DNA from: Novosphingobium sp. RL4 | GTDB taxonomy: Bacteria > Pseudomonadota > Alphaproteobacteria > Sphingomonadales > Sphingomonadaceae | NCBI RefSeq assembly: GCF_035658495.1 | Contig: NZ_CP141944.1 | Location: forward strand, 186,001 to 250,000 | DNA length: 64,000 nt | Direction of reading: 5' to 3' | Shown: positions 16,157-25,405 of the stretch, one piece after another | How positions within the stretch are numbered: position 1 is the stretch's first letter | How the letters are laid out: the number at the start of each line of letters is the position of its first letter | The notes under the pieces: model-generated | Databases searched by the model: none | What the model was told of the DNA's origin: nothing | What the model saw: the letters and a program-made list of their open reading frames with translations, nothing else | Program-made: the position numbers and the translations under genes

Positions 16157-16852
16157 TCAGGCGGCGTAAGGCGTAGGGTCGATCAGCCCCGCATCGGCAA
16201 AGCCGCTCTTTCGCAGGCGGCAGCTGTCACACTCTCCGCAGGCGCGGCCATCCGGCTGCGGATCGTAGCACGACCAGCTCATGCCGGCATCCAGCCCAAG
16301 GCGATCCGCCTCGCGGGCGATATCCGCCTTGCCGAGGAACTGCAGCGGCGCGTGAATGCTGAACTTCGTGCCCTCGTCGCCTTCCTTGGTCGCCAGGGTC
16401 GCGATGTTCTCGAACGCCGAGATGAATTCGGGACGGCAGTCGGGATAGCCCGAATAGTCCAGCGCGTTCACGCCGATGAATATATCGGAAGCCCCGATTG
16501 CCTCGGCCCAAGCCAGCGTAAGCGACAGGAAAACGAGGTTGCGCGCGGGAACATACGTCACCGGAACACCGGGACCGACGCCATCCTTCGGCACCTCGAT
16601 ATCGTCCGTCAGCGCAGACCCGCCGAACTGGCGCAAGTCGAGCGGAAGCACGACATGACGTTCGGCGCCAAGGAAAGCGGCGATCTTGCCGGCGGCATCG
16701 ATTTCGCACCGATGACGCTGGTTATAGTCGATCGTCAGCGCATTGATGGAATAGCCCGCCTCTCGTGCGAGCCCCGCCGAAACCATCGAATCCAGTCCTC
16801 CTGAGAGAAGGACGACCGCCTTGCGGCCTGAAAGCGTTGAAGTATCCTGCAT
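16157..16852 (-). CDS. queC: 7-cyano-7-deazaguanine synthase QueC
   Basis: A 231-residue enzyme that turns 7-carboxy-7-deazaguanine into preQ0 with ATP and ammonia, in queuosine biosynthesis. The ATG at 16852 gives the usual family length; the open frame extends 32 codons upstream without support. The PP-loop SGGLDS lies at residues 17-22. The C-terminal zinc site is formed by cysteines in SCYDPQPDGRACGECDSC near residues 200-217. It lies 52 bp downstream of an exported-protein gene on the same strand and may be co-transcribed with it. Confidence 0.95.
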   Translation of the reverse strand: MQDTSTLSGRKAVVLLSGGLDSMVSAGLAREAGYSINALTIDYNQRHRCEIDAAGKIAAFLGAERHVVLPLDLRQFGGSALTDDIEVPKDGVGPGVPVTYVPARNLVFLSLTLAWAEAIGASDIFIGVNALDYSGYPDCRPEFISAFENIATLATKEGDEGTKFSIHAPLQFLGKADIAREADRLGLDAGMSWSCYDPQPDGRACGECDSCRLRKSGFADAGLIDPTPYAA

Positions 16853-16904
16853 GGTTCTTTCGCTAAGCCTTCGCCGAAGCGATGACAACCACCAGCCGGC
16901 AGCG

Positions 16905-17384
16905 TCAGTTCCGGCAGGAACCGGTCCGCCGTCCCTCAGCGGTGACAACGAAGGGAAGTCCGCTGACGATCCCCTGACTGTCGATCTGGATCAGCCCATT
17001 GGTCTCGCGCCGAACCCGCGTTCGGCCATAGCCCTGCCCGCGACAGGTATACTGGACGACGACTTCGTTCGCCGTGTCCTCGACCACGACCGCGCGGCAA
17101 GGAATCCCCTGATGCCTGAGCTGAATCAGTTGCCTGCCATTTCCGATGCAAAGGTTGCGCGTGACGCTGCTCTCGCCGTGCTCACGCAGTTCCCAGGAGC
17201 CCGGCTCCAGCTGGTCAAGCATCGCAAGCGATCGCTTCTGCCCTTGCGCGCCCGATCCAAGCAGCAGCAATGCCCCGGCTGCCACTGCTACCGTCGCTGC
17301 CCTGCGTTTCGTCCAGTCGAATTTGCGGCCCCTCGCGCGCGTTGGCGCAAGACCTCGTGCTTTACCCGTGGTCATCCGCCCCAT
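16905..17384 (-). CDS. Exported protein of unknown function (DUF3617-like)
   Basis: A 159-residue protein from an ATG preceded by GGGAG at a spacing of seven. A basic N-terminus (TRARGRKFDWTKRR) leads into a hydrophobic stretch AATVAVAAGALLLLG, so it is exported or anchored. The mature part starts near LDQLEPGSWELREHG and contains paired cysteines (NLCIGNG, GIPCRAVV, YTCRGQGYGRT, GSCRN), as in DUF3617-type periplasmic proteins. The role is unknown. It lies between hslO and queC on the same strand. Confidence 0.6.
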   Translation of the reverse strand: MGRMTTGKARGLAPTRARGRKFDWTKRRAATVAVAAGALLLLGSGAQGQKRSLAMLDQLEPGSWELREHGESSVTRNLCIGNGRQLIQLRHQGIPCRAVVVEDTANEVVVQYTCRGQGYGRTRVRRETNGLIQIDSQGIVSGLPFVVTAEGRRTGSCRN

Positions 17385-17450
17385 ATCGGTACTCCCGACC
17401 GGCAAGACAAGCATCCCCCGCGCCGACAGGTCCGCAACGGCCCGATATGT

Positions 17451-18359
17451 TCAGACAGGGACGTGCAATATCTTCGAACAGAACGCGCAATCTACCGGAA
17501 CCATACCGGTTTCATCGCGCATATCCGCCCGCTCGGTCTCGGGAAACCGTCCAAGGATATTCTGATAATATTCCACCGAGCATCGGCAGCCCCGCGTCAA
17601 CGGCGCCAGCGGCTCCACCCGGATAACATCCTCTTCATGGAACAGGCGCCAGACGAGCTGCTCCAGATTGAGCACCGGATCGACCAGTTCGCCCGCCTGA
17701 ACGCTGCCCGCCATGATCGAGACATGCTCCCAATCGGGGTGCTGTTCCTTGACGTGAAGGCGCTCCTTGCCTTCCTCGCCATCCGGGAAATGCTGGACGA
17801 GCAGGCCCCCCGCAACGCATCGCGGGCCATTGGAACGGACGGCAATGCGGATCACCGTCGGAACCTGCTCGGACTGGGCGAAATAGCTCTGGCAGGCTTC
17901 GGCAAGCGATGCGCCTTCAAGCGGCACCACGCCCTGGTAGCGCTCGTTCGAGACGTCCAGATCGAAGGTGATCGCAAGATAGCCCTTGCCGAAGATCGTT
18001 TCGAGCGAGCAGTCCTCTTCCAGCTTCTCGGCCAGAACCGGGTCATGTCGCAGATAACCGCGAAGTTCGCCGCCCCGATAGTCGCAAACGAGCAGATCCA
18101 CAGCTCCGCCTTCGGCTTGCGCCTGGAAGGTCAGCTGAGCGCCCTCCTCCTTCAGAAGCGACCCCATCAAGGCCGTCAGCACCAATGCTTCGGCCAGGAC
18201 GTGCTTGACCGCCTTGGGGTAGCTATGGGCCGAGAGTACCGTTTCCAGCACAGGGCCAAGGCGCACCACACGACCGCGCGCATGGCGCGAAGGCACGGTG
18301 AACGCCAGCACCCGATCAAAGCCGGTATCGTCGTCCCGAGGGAGAAGATCGTCGCTCAC
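17451..18359 (-). CDS. hslO: Redox-regulated chaperone Hsp33
   Basis: A 302-residue holdase activated by oxidation. The start is a GTG that overlaps the argF stop (GTGA), giving a normal N-terminus for the family. The C-terminal zinc-binding redox switch is intact: CRC near residue 261 and CAFC about 30 residues later, in [12 protein letters not shown]. The central region has the YLRHDP and [11 protein letters not shown] patches. It is translationally coupled to argF, so it is probably expressed with arginine biosynthesis genes. Confidence 0.93.
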   Translation of the reverse strand: MSDDLLPRDDDTGFDRVLAFTVPSRHARGRVVRLGPVLETVLSAHSYPKAVKHVLAEALVLTALMGSLLKEEGAQLTFQAQAEGGAVDLLVCDYRGGELRGYLRHDPVLAEKLEEDCSLETIFGKGYLAITFDLDVSNERYQGVVPLEGASLAEACQSYFAQSEQVPTVIRIAVRSNGPRCVAGGLLVQHFPDGEEGKERLHVKEQHPDWEHVSIMAGSVQAGELVDPVLNLEQLVWRLFHEEDVIRVEPLAPLTRGCRCSVEYYQNILGRFPETERADMRDETGMVPVDCAFCSKILHVPV

Positions 18360-19279
18360 AGCTTGCCAAGCGCCCACAGCAGCACGGACTTCTGTCCATG
18401 GATGCGGTTTTCGGCCTCGTCCCATACTGCGGACTGAGTGCTGTCGATCACGTCATCCGTCACTTCCTCGCCGCGGTGGGCGGGAAGACAGTGGAGGAAC
18501 ATGGCGCCCGGATTCGCAGCCGCCATCAGCGCCTGATTGACCTGATAGGGCTGCATGGCTGCAACATGCTTCTCGCCGCCCGGCTGCCCCATCGACACCC
18601 AGGTATCGGTAACCACGACCTGGGCACCTGCAACCGCTTCGGCCGGGTTCTGCGTCAGAATGACCTCGCCGCCCGCCGCACGAGCGCGCGCGATGAATTC
18701 AGTATCCGGCTCGTAGCCCGCAGGGCCGCCGATGCGGATCGTGAATTTCATCAGCCCTGCCGCCTCGATCAGCGAGTTGGCAACGTTGTTGCCATCGCCA
18801 AGCCAGGCCAGCTGGAGCCCCGGAAGCGCAAAGCCGCCCTCGACGATCGTCAGCAAGTCGGCAACGATCTGGCAGGGGTGGGAAAGATCCGTCAGCCCGT
18901 TGATAACCGGAACCTCGGCATAGTGCGCCAGTTCCTCGATCTTGGCGTGATCGTCGGTACGGATCATGATCGCATCGACCATCCGGCTGAGCACGCGGGC
19001 GGTATCGGCGATCGTCTCGCCGCGACCGATCTGGGTGCTGCCCGCTTCGAGAATGAGCGCACTGCCGCCGAGCTGACGCATCGCCATGTCGAACGAGACG
19101 CGCGTGCGGGTCGAGTTCTTCTCGAAGATCATGGCAAGCACATGGCCCGCAAGCGGAGCATCGGCGTCGACCTGGCCTTTCGGCCAGGCCTTGCGCGCGG
19201 ACTTCCGGTCGATCGCATCGTTGATCATCGCGGCGAGCGCAGGCCCACCGGCATCACTCAGATTGAGGAAATCCCGCAT
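18356..19279 (-). CDS. argF: Ornithine carbamoyltransferase
   Basis: A 307-residue enzyme that makes citrulline from ornithine and carbamoyl phosphate. The carbamoyl-phosphate motif STRTR is in [13 protein letters not shown] near residue 54. HPCQ is in [12 protein letters not shown] near 132. The ornithine/catalytic motif [11 protein letters not shown] lies near 265. It begins 2 bp after argD ends and its stop overlaps the hslO start, so argD-argF-hslO form an operon. Confidence 0.96.
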   Translation of the reverse strand: MRDFLNLSDAGGPALAAMINDAIDRKSARKAWPKGQVDADAPLAGHVLAMIFEKNSTRTRVSFDMAMRQLGGSALILEAGSTQIGRGETIADTARVLSRMVDAIMIRTDDHAKIEELAHYAEVPVINGLTDLSHPCQIVADLLTIVEGGFALPGLQLAWLGDGNNVANSLIEAAGLMKFTIRIGGPAGYEPDTEFIARARAAGGEVILTQNPAEAVAGAQVVVTDTWVSMGQPGGEKHVAAMQPYQVNQALMAAANPGAMFLHCLPAHRGEEVTDDVIDSTQSAVWDEAENRIHGQKSVLLWALGKL

Positions 19280-19281
19280 CT

Positions 19282-20472
19282 TCAGGCGACCTCTTGGGGC
19301 TGGTAGCTCGCCGCCGCGGCGGACAGCTTCTCCATGAATTCGTCGATATGGCTGTCGTCGATGACGAGCGGCGGCAGAACGCGGACCACATTGTCACCGG
19401 CCGAAACGGTGAGCACCTGATGGTTGTCACGCATATGGGCAACGAAAGCCCGCGGCTCCATCTTCAGCTTCATGCCGATGAACAGGCCGCGGCCATGCAC
19501 CGAATCGAACAGATCGGGATAGTTGCCGATGAACTGTTCGAGCCGCGAACGCAGTCGCTCGCCCTTTGCGCGCACATCGGCAAGGAATGCCTCATCGGCC
19601 ACGACGTCGAGCACCGCACCGATCGCTGCCATGGCGAAAGGATTACCGCCATAAGTCGAACCATGCGTTCCGAATACCATCCCGCGCGCGGCCTTTTCGG
19701 TGGCAAGGCAGGCGCCGACGGGGAAGCCGCCGCCGATGCCCTTCGCGGTCGACATGATATCGGGCACGATCCCGTACTGCTCGTAGGCGTAGAGCGTACC
19801 GGCACGACCGACGCCGCTCTGAACTTCATCGAACACCAGCATCAGGTCATGCTCATCGCAAAGTGCGCGCAGGCCCTGGAGGAATTCGTCCGAAGCGATG
19901 CGGATGCCGCCTTCGCCCTGAATCGGCTCAACCAGGAAGCCTGCGGTATTCGGGCCGATAGCGGCCTTTGCGGCTTCCAGATCGTCGAACTCGACATATT
20001 TGAAACCGGGCAGCAGTGGCAGGAAGCCCTTGTGCATCTTGTCCTGATTGGACGCGCTGATCGTCGCCATCGTCCGGCCGTGGAAGGCATTCTTGAACGT
20101 GATCAACTCGAACTTGTGATCGTTGCCGACGTGCTGATGATAAGCACGCGCAGTCTTGATAGCGCATTCGACCGCTTCGGCGCCCGAGTTGGTGAAGAAC
20201 ACCGTATCGGCGAAGGTCAGTTCGGTCAGGCGGGTGGCAATCGCTTCGCCCTGGGGGCTACCGTAAAGGTTCGAAACGTGCATGAGCGTCTCGGCCTGCT
20301 TCTGGACCGCACCGATCAGGCCTTCATGCGAATGACCCAGCAGGTTGACCGCTATCCCGCTTGCAAAATCGAGGAATCGGCGACCGTCTTCACTGATGAG
20401 GTGACAATGCTCGCCGCGAACGGGCCGAACGCCGCACCGGGGATACACGGGCATCAGCGGAGTGATCGACAT
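19282..20472 (-). CDS. argD: Acetylornithine/succinylornithine aminotransferase
   Basis: A 396-residue class III PLP aminotransferase of arginine biosynthesis. The ATG at 20472 is preceded by GAGG. Seen motifs are [15 protein letters not shown] near residue 98, the HGRT patch near 130, [18 protein letters not shown] near 218-235, and the PLP lysine in [14 protein letters not shown] near 248. It leads the argD-argF-hslO operon. Upstream are two hairpins that separate it from the cold-shock gene. Confidence 0.95.
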   Translation of the reverse strand: MSITPLMPVYPRCGVRPVRGEHCHLISEDGRRFLDFASGIAVNLLGHSHEGLIGAVQKQAETLMHVSNLYGSPQGEAIATRLTELTFADTVFFTNSGAEAVECAIKTARAYHQHVGNDHKFELITFKNAFHGRTMATISASNQDKMHKGFLPLLPGFKYVEFDDLEAAKAAIGPNTAGFLVEPIQGEGGIRIASDEFLQGLRALCDEHDLMLVFDEVQSGVGRAGTLYAYEQYGIVPDIMSTAKGIGGGFPVGACLATEKAARGMVFGTHGSTYGGNPFAMAAIGAVLDVVADEAFLADVRAKGERLRSRLEQFIGNYPDLFDSVHGRGLFIGMKLKMEPRAFVAHMRDNHQVLTVSAGDNVVRVLPPLVIDDSHIDEFMEKLSAAAASYQPQEVA

Positions 20473-20531
20473 GATGGAATTCCTCGATAACGAATCAGTG
20501 ACGTGAACGTGAAAACGTGAATCGGAAACGA

Positions 20532-20562
20532 CAAATGGCGGCCCTAACCGGACCGCCATTTG
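20532..20562. terminator. Hairpin between cold-shock gene and argD
   Basis: A perfect 10-bp stem CAAATGGCGG/CCGCCATTTG with an 11-base loop. A GCGCGCTTTT tract follows on the plus strand and TCGTTTCC on the minus strand. Together with the hairpin at 20585-20605 it probably ends the upstream minus-strand transcript before argD. Confidence 0.55.
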
Positions 20563-20584
20563 CGCGCTTTTAGGTGTTTGCAGT

Positions 20585-20605
20585 CCCCCGGTCAAACACC
20601 GGGGG
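20585..20605 (-). terminator. Hairpin after the cold-shock-domain gene
   Basis: The arms CCCCCGGT (20585-20592) and ACCGGGGG (20598-20605) pair perfectly over a five-base loop, 15 bases beyond the stop of the minus-strand cold-shock gene. No T-run is present. Confidence 0.5.
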
Positions 20606-20619
20606 CGTTGCAGGCAGGA

Positions 20620-21390
20620 TCAGCCCTGGAGCGGCGCCAGGTTGACCGCCGAGTACTTGCCTCGTCGATCGACCTCGATGTCGAACTCCACGCGATCGCC
20701 TTCGTTCAGACCGCCAAGGCCCGAACGCTCAACTGCGCTGATGTGAACGAATGCGTCCGGCTGGCCATCATCACGGGTGATGAAGCCGAAGCCCTTCATG
20801 GAGTTGAAGAACTTGACCGTGCCGCTGGCCTTTTCACCGGTCAGCTGACGCTGCGGTGCAGGCTCGCGCTTGGCGACCGGAATCACGTCGCCGACGACGA
20901 CGAGTTCGCTGGCCGAAATCTTGCCGCCACGATCGACGAGCTGGAATTCGAGCTGCTGGCCTTCGGCCAGGCCTTCAAGGCCGGCACGCTCGACAGCGCT
21001 GATGTGAACGAACACATCTTCGCCGCCCTCATCGCGCTGGATGAAGCCGAAACCCTTCGCTCCGTTGAAGAACTTCACGACGCCGCGACCCTGGCCGACG
21101 ACCTGAGCGGGCATACCGCCACCGCCGCCGCCGCCGCGCGGACCACCGCCGAAGCCACCGCCACGGTTGCCGCCGCCGAAGCCGCCGCGATCACCGCCGC
21201 CGCCGCCGCCGAAGCGATCACCGCCGCCGAAACCGCCGCGATCACCGCCACCGCCGAAACGATCGCCGCCACCGAAGCGGTCACCGCCACCGAAGCGATC
21301 TTGCCCGGCAAAGAACGGATCGAACTCGTTCTCCCCGAAGCTATCGCGCTTGTCGCGTCCCCTTCCGCGACGACCTCTGTCAAAACCCAT
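20620..21390 (-). CDS. Double cold-shock-domain protein with glycine-rich N-terminus
   Basis: A 256-residue RNA-binding protein, much longer than the 70-residue CspA. From the ATG at 21390 an RG-rich head ([11 protein letters not shown]) is followed by many DRFGGG/RGGFGGG repeats to about residue 92. A first cold-shock domain ([30 protein letters not shown]) is near 103-165. A second ([30 protein letters not shown]) is near 188-250. Both keep the RNP1-like KGFGFI and RNP2-like DVFVHI/DAFVHI motifs. Two-domain Csps occur in alphaproteobacteria; the long Gly/Arg-rich head resembles phase-separating RNA-binding tails of eukaryotes. Confidence 0.85.
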   Translation of the reverse strand: MGFDRGRRGRGRDKRDSFGENEFDPFFAGQDRFGGGDRFGGGDRFGGGGDRGGFGGGDRFGGGGGGDRGGFGGGNRGGGFGGGPRGGGGGGGMPAQVVGQGRGVVKFFNGAKGFGFIQRDEGGEDVFVHISAVERAGLEGLAEGQQLEFQLVDRGGKISASELVVVGDVIPVAKREPAPQRQLTGEKASGTVKFFNSMKGFGFITRDDGQPDAFVHISAVERSGLGGLNEGDRVEFDIEVDRRGKYSAVNLAPLQG

Positions 21391-21692
21391 GTTTACGAAC
21401 GTACCTTCGCTGCGCCCCAAAAAGCATACACCCGGACACGTGGACGAACCGCGCCGACCGTCAGGCAAACAGCCGAGAAAAGCCCCGGACCTTTACCTGC
21501 AGGCCGGAGTCATACACGAGGTTCTGCCACATGGCGAACACATTTACGTCCCATTCTCCCGCGCCAGGGACGAAATATCGCGTTTTCCGTGCATTCCACC
21601 TTGCTTTTCGTCGGAATTGGGAGCTTGACGAGCGCTCATTTCAGGCCGAACCGGTGCCCACAAACACCATTCGACACCGGAGAATCGCGCCC
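21391..21692. other. Divergent intergenic region (302 bp)
   Basis: This gap lies between the divergent cold-shock and DUF442-type genes. It would carry both promoters and probably a long 5' leader for the cold-shock mRNA. I see no consensus promoter pair, operator or hairpin that stands out. An in-frame plus-strand extension from 21531 has no family similarity. Confidence 0.4.
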
Positions 21693-22121
21693 ATGTTCCG
21701 CCAGATCACCGAGACCGTGTTCGCGAGCCCGCAAATCGGAACGGATGCCATCGCCGAGGCGAAAGCTCTGGGGATCGTGCGGATCATCAACAACCGTCCC
21801 GAGGGCGAAAGCGAAGACCAGGTCGCAGGGGACGTCATCGCCGCCGAAGCCGCTGCGGCCGGGATCGATTATGTCGCGATTCCCGTGGGCCACGGCGGCT
21901 TCAGCCAGGCTCAGGTCGATGCCATGGCCGATGCGCTCGATACTGCGGAAGGTCCGGTTCTGGCCTACTGCCGTTCGGGTACGCGCTCGACTCTGCTTTG
22001 GGCGCTTGCCCGCGCCAAGGCAGGCGACAGCCCTGCCGTGATTGCCTCCAAGGCTGCGGCAGCGGGTTACGACGTTTCCCCGATTCGCCAACTCATCGAC
22101 ATGCTTTCCGCCGGGAAGTGA
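21693..22121 (+). CDS. TIGR01244-type (DUF442) cysteine-loop phosphatase/sulfurtransferase
   Basis: A 142-residue protein from an ATG with GGAG ten bases upstream. The active-site loop is YCRSGTRS near residue 95, which matches the CX5R signature of cysteine phosphatases. Other family patches are ETVFASPQI at the start, RIINNRPEGE near 32 and VAIPVGHGGFSQAQVDAM near 63. In related proteins this domain is fused to beta-lactamase-like hydrolases involved in sulfide oxidation. As a stand-alone enzyme its substrate is unknown. It faces the P-II gene convergently. Confidence 0.8.
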   Translation: MFRQITETVFASPQIGTDAIAEAKALGIVRIINNRPEGESEDQVAGDVIAAEAAAAGIDYVAIPVGHGGFSQAQVDAMADALDTAEGPVLAYCRSGTRSTLLWALARAKAGDSPAVIASKAAAAGYDVSPIRQLIDMLSAGK

Positions 22122-22142
22122 TCCGACGCCGGTTTCCGGTGT

Positions 22143-22481
22143 TCAGAGCGCGATGTCGCCCTGTTCGCCGGTCCGGATTCGCAGCACGTCTGCCAGATCG
22201 AAAACGAAGATCTTGCCGTCACCGATTTCGTCGGTGCTTGCGGCTGCTTTGACGATCTCGATCACCGTGACCGCAAAAGCGTCGGAAACCGCGATTTCCA
22301 GCTTCAGCTTCGGAAGCATGCTCGAGGCATATTCCGCCCCCCGGTAGATTTCGGTCTGACCTTTCTGCCGACCGAAGCCGCTTACCTCAGAAACCGTTAG
22401 CCCTGAAACGCCGGCGGCCGAGAGGGCATCCCTTACTTCCGTGAACTTGAACGGCTTGATGATCGCGATGATGTACTTCAC
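22143..22481 (-). CDS. P-II nitrogen regulatory protein (second copy, downstream of amtB)
   Basis: A 112-residue P-II protein beginning at a GTG preceded by GGGAG at spacing seven. The T-loop [11 protein letters not shown] is complete, with Tyr51 available for uridylylation. The C-terminal signature DGKIFVFDLADVLRIRTGE is present. P-II trimers sense ATP/ADP and 2-oxoglutarate and bind AmtB or other targets. A terminator lies between amtB and this gene, so it has its own expression signals. It is close in sequence to the P-II upstream of amtB, which points to local duplication. Confidence 0.9.
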   Translation of the reverse strand: MKYIIAIIKPFKFTEVRDALSAAGVSGLTVSEVSGFGRQKGQTEIYRGAEYASSMLPKLKLEIAVSDAFAVTVIEIVKAAASTDEIGDGKIFVFDLADVLRIRTGEQGDIAL

Positions 22482-22523
22482 GCCCGATCTCCCGGTGGAA
22501 GGCTGTGGGCAGAACATCACACA

Positions 22524-22541
22524 TTGTCGGCATCGCGACAA
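22524..22541. promoter_or_regulatory. Small inverted repeat upstream of second P-II gene
   Basis: TTGTCG and CGACAA are separated by six bases, 43 bases upstream of the GTG start. It could be an operator half-site pair. No sigma-54 element was found in this gap. Confidence 0.3.
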
Positions 22542-22574
22542 AGACAAATCTGGGCAAATCCGCGACAATAAAAA

Positions 22575-22610
22575 GAATGAAAAATGGGCCGGAGCGGCTG
22601 GCTCCGGCCC
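22575..22610 (-). terminator. Rho-independent terminator of amtB
   Basis: The arms 22586-22595 and 22601-22610 (GGGCCGGAGC/GCTCCGGCCC) pair perfectly. On the minus strand they are followed by ATTTTTCATTC. It lies about 100 bp after the amtB stop and closes the P-II-amtB transcript. Confidence 0.85.
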
Positions 22611-22707
22611 TTGAGTTTGTGTTCGCAGGAGGAACACCGGGAGGCGGCAACGGATGTAAGGAGAGGAAGAAGTATCCGCCGCCGCCAAGCTCTAGGAGAT
22701 TTGAAAC

Positions 22708-24054
22708 TTAGTTGTAGGCACGCTCGCCATGTTCGCCGATGTCGAGGCCTTCCTGCTCGACTTCCGGAGCGACGCGCAGGCCGGTGACTGCCTTGGCAAC
22801 GTAGATCGAGATGACGGTGCCGATGGTGGCCCAGACGATTGCGACGAGAACCGCGATGATCTGCGTTGCGACCTGCGAACCCATCGAGAAGTCGGCGCCG
22901 CCGGGTCCACCCAGCGAAGGCGCATAGACGATGCCGGTGCCGATGGCGCCGACGATGCCGCCGATCCCGTGGACACCGAAGGCGTCGAGGGCGTCGTCAT
23001 AGCCGAGAGCGGGCTTGAGCTTGCTGACCGCGAAGAAGCAGATGATCGAAGCGACGGCGCCCAGGACGATCGCTCCGAACGGGCCCGAGTTGCCCGCTGC
23101 CGGGGTAACGGCGACGAGACCCGCCACGATGCCCGAGCAGAAGCCGAGAGCCGAACCCTTGTGGCCGCTGAGACGCTCTGCGAGCATCCAGAACAGGCCC
23201 GCAGATGCGGTGGCGACGAAAGTGTTGATCATGGCAAGGGCGGCCGAGCCATTGGCTTCGAGAGCCGAACCGGCGTTGAAGCCGAACCAGCCCACCCACA
23301 GCAGGCCGGTGCCGACCATCGTCAGCGTCAGCGAGTGCGGGGGCATCGGCTCGTTGGGATAGCCCTTGCGCTTGCCGAGGATCAGTGCCGCGACGAGCGC
23401 CGAAACACCGGCATTGATGTGAACGACGGTACCGCCGGCGAAGTCGAGAGCGGCAGGGAGTTCGGTGCCGAACATCTTGCCTTCGAACAGGAAGCCGCCC
23501 GCTGCCCAGACCATGTGCGCGATCGGGAAGTAGGTGATCGTCAGCCAGACGACCGCAAATACCATCACGGCCGAGAACTTGATGCGTTCGACGGTCGAAC
23601 CGAGGACCAGCGCGACGGTGATCGCGGCGAAGGTCATCTGGAAGCTGATGAAGACGTATTCGCTGATGACTTCGCTGGTGAAGGTCGCCGCCGTGCTGTC
23701 AGGCGTGACGCCGGCGAGGAAGAACTTGCCCCAGGCGATGAAGGCATTGCCTTCCGGACCGAAAGCGAGGCCGTAGCCGTACATGACCCAGATCAGCATC
23801 GCGAGCGCAGCGGCCGCGCCGATCTGCGTCATCGTCGAAAGCATGTTCTTCGAGCGGGTGAGGCCGCCGTAGAACAGCATGAGGCCGGGCAGGATCATGA
23901 GCAGGACCAGGATGGTCGAGGTCATCATCCAGGCATTGTTACCGGGATTGGGGACGGGCGCGGCCGCGGCAGCGGCTTCCTGCGCCCATGCAGGCATGGC
24001 GGCGAACAGCGACGCACCAAGAGCGCCGGCGCCGCAAAGAATTTTGCGGTTCAT
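22708..24054 (-). CDS. amtB: Ammonium transporter AmtB
   Basis: A 448-residue membrane channel for ammonium. The ATG at 24054 follows GGAGGG. An N-terminal signal-like segment ending in MPAWAQ is typical of Amt proteins. About eleven membrane segments follow, with family patches FYGGLTRSKNMLST near 65, GLLWVGWFGFNAGSALEAN near 267, and ALGYDDALDAFGVHGIGGIVGAIGTG near 350-375 containing a pore histidine. It follows a P-II gene by 29 bp and should be blocked by that protein when nitrogen is plentiful. Confidence 0.96.
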   Translation of the reverse strand: MNRKILCGAGALGASLFAAMPAWAQEAAAAAAPVPNPGNNAWMMTSTILVLLMILPGLMLFYGGLTRSKNMLSTMTQIGAAAALAMLIWVMYGYGLAFGPEGNAFIAWGKFFLAGVTPDSTAATFTSEVISEYVFISFQMTFAAITVALVLGSTVERIKFSAVMVFAVVWLTITYFPIAHMVWAAGGFLFEGKMFGTELPAALDFAGGTVVHINAGVSALVAALILGKRKGYPNEPMPPHSLTLTMVGTGLLWVGWFGFNAGSALEANGSAALAMINTFVATASAGLFWMLAERLSGHKGSALGFCSGIVAGLVAVTPAAGNSGPFGAIVLGAVASIICFFAVSKLKPALGYDDALDAFGVHGIGGIVGAIGTGIVYAPSLGGPGGADFSMGSQVATQIIAVLVAIVWATIGTVISIYVAKAVTGLRVAPEVEQEGLDIGEHGERAYN

Positions 24055-24083
24055 CGTGGTTTCCCTCCTGTCGGAAGCGCCGG

Positions 24084-24488
<405 letters not shown>

Positions 24489-24573
24489 TTACCAAACGAC
24501 GGGATTCAAGGGCCTGATCGCTCCGTTCAACGCAAGTGCAGCATGACGTATCGCTCGATTCCTGAGCAGTTGC

Positions 24574-25278
24574 CTATTTTTTAGGCAACTCAAGCGACGC
24601 AAAGACCGGCAGGTGGTCAGATCCTATCGCCGCAAGGGGGCTGTGGTGAACGTTTGTTCCCAGAATCCGCCACTGTTCGGATACGATGATGCGATCCAGC
24701 CTTGCCAGAGGCCTGCGGGAAGGAAAGCTCCGACCCGGTACCAGCACCTGCCAGGGGGCATGAAACTCTCGGAAACAGCCGCCGTGGCTGGACCATTCAT
24801 TCAGATCGCCCATCATCACGGTCGGCACATGTTCATCGCAGGCGCCGACATGGGACAGCACGCTTCGCACCTGCAACCGTCGGCGCAGACCGGACAGGTC
24901 GAGGTGCATGCCGACCACCCGAACCTTCCGCCCCTGAACCGAAAGATCCGCACGGATCGCGCCGCGCGGCTCGAGAACCGGCAGGGCCACGGGCTTGGCT
25001 TCGAGCAGTTCGATGCCCTTGCGCACAAGCAGGGCATTGCCGTGCCAGCCCAGGCTGTCCGGCTTCATCGACAGGGGCACCGGGACATAATCGGTTGCCC
25101 CGTGAATCACCTCCAGCGGCAGCGCGCTCATCCGGCGGCCAAACCGGCGATCCACTTCCTGCAGCGCCACGATGTCGGCATCGATCTCGCGCAGCACCGT
25201 GAGGATGCGCTCGGGATCGCGCCGCCGGTCAAGCCCGACGGCCTTGTGGATGTTGTAGCTGGCGAACTTGATCTGCAA
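24574..25278 (-). CDS. Endonuclease/exonuclease/phosphatase-family protein
   Basis: A 234-residue metal-dependent hydrolase. The EEP fold motifs are in order: ASYNIHKAVG near residue 6, VALQEVD near 38 with the metal-binding glutamate, GMHLDLSGLRRR near 123, MGDLNEW near 155, and GSDHLPVFASL near 218. The family includes nucleases and lipid phosphatases, and the substrate cannot be told from sequence. It is downstream of prfC on the same strand, separated by a repeat element. Confidence 0.85.
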   Translation of the reverse strand: MQIKFASYNIHKAVGLDRRRDPERILTVLREIDADIVALQEVDRRFGRRMSALPLEVIHGATDYVPVPLSMKPDSLGWHGNALLVRKGIELLEAKPVALPVLEPRGAIRADLSVQGRKVRVVGMHLDLSGLRRRLQVRSVLSHVGACDEHVPTVMMGDLNEWSSHGGCFREFHAPWQVLVPGRSFPSRRPLARLDRIIVSEQWRILGTNVHHSPLAAIGSDHLPVFASLELPKK

Positions 25279-25341
25279 CGAAGGACTTCCGGCGAATGGG
25301 ATAGCGTAGCAATCCGCCGGAATAGCATGAGGTTCCCTGTC

Positions 25342-25398
25342 CGTCGTCCCGGACTTGCCCGCACGCGCGAAAGCGCAGGCTGCGGAGACGGGACGACG
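25342..25398. repeat. Palindromic REP-like element (TCGTCCCGGAC family)
   Basis: Outer arms CGTCGTCCCG (25342-25351) and CGGGACGACG (25389-25398) match perfectly. The interior also folds, with a GCGC-GAAA-GCGC hairpin at its centre. The core GTCCCGGACTTG is like the dispersed alphaproteobacterial repeats. It lies between prfC and the EEP gene and may end or stabilise prfC mRNA. A shorter relative is at 28859-28887. Confidence 0.6.
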
Positions 25399-25405
25399 AA
25401 AGGTT

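Noticed and set aside
16853..16904. A preQ1 riboswitch before queC
   Set aside because: The gap is only 52 bp and I could not draw the H-type pseudoknot with its conserved loop.
21120..21310. Regular GC repeats that might be a CRISPR array
   Set aside because: The repeats encode the Gly-rich head of the cold-shock protein in frame and have no unique spacers.
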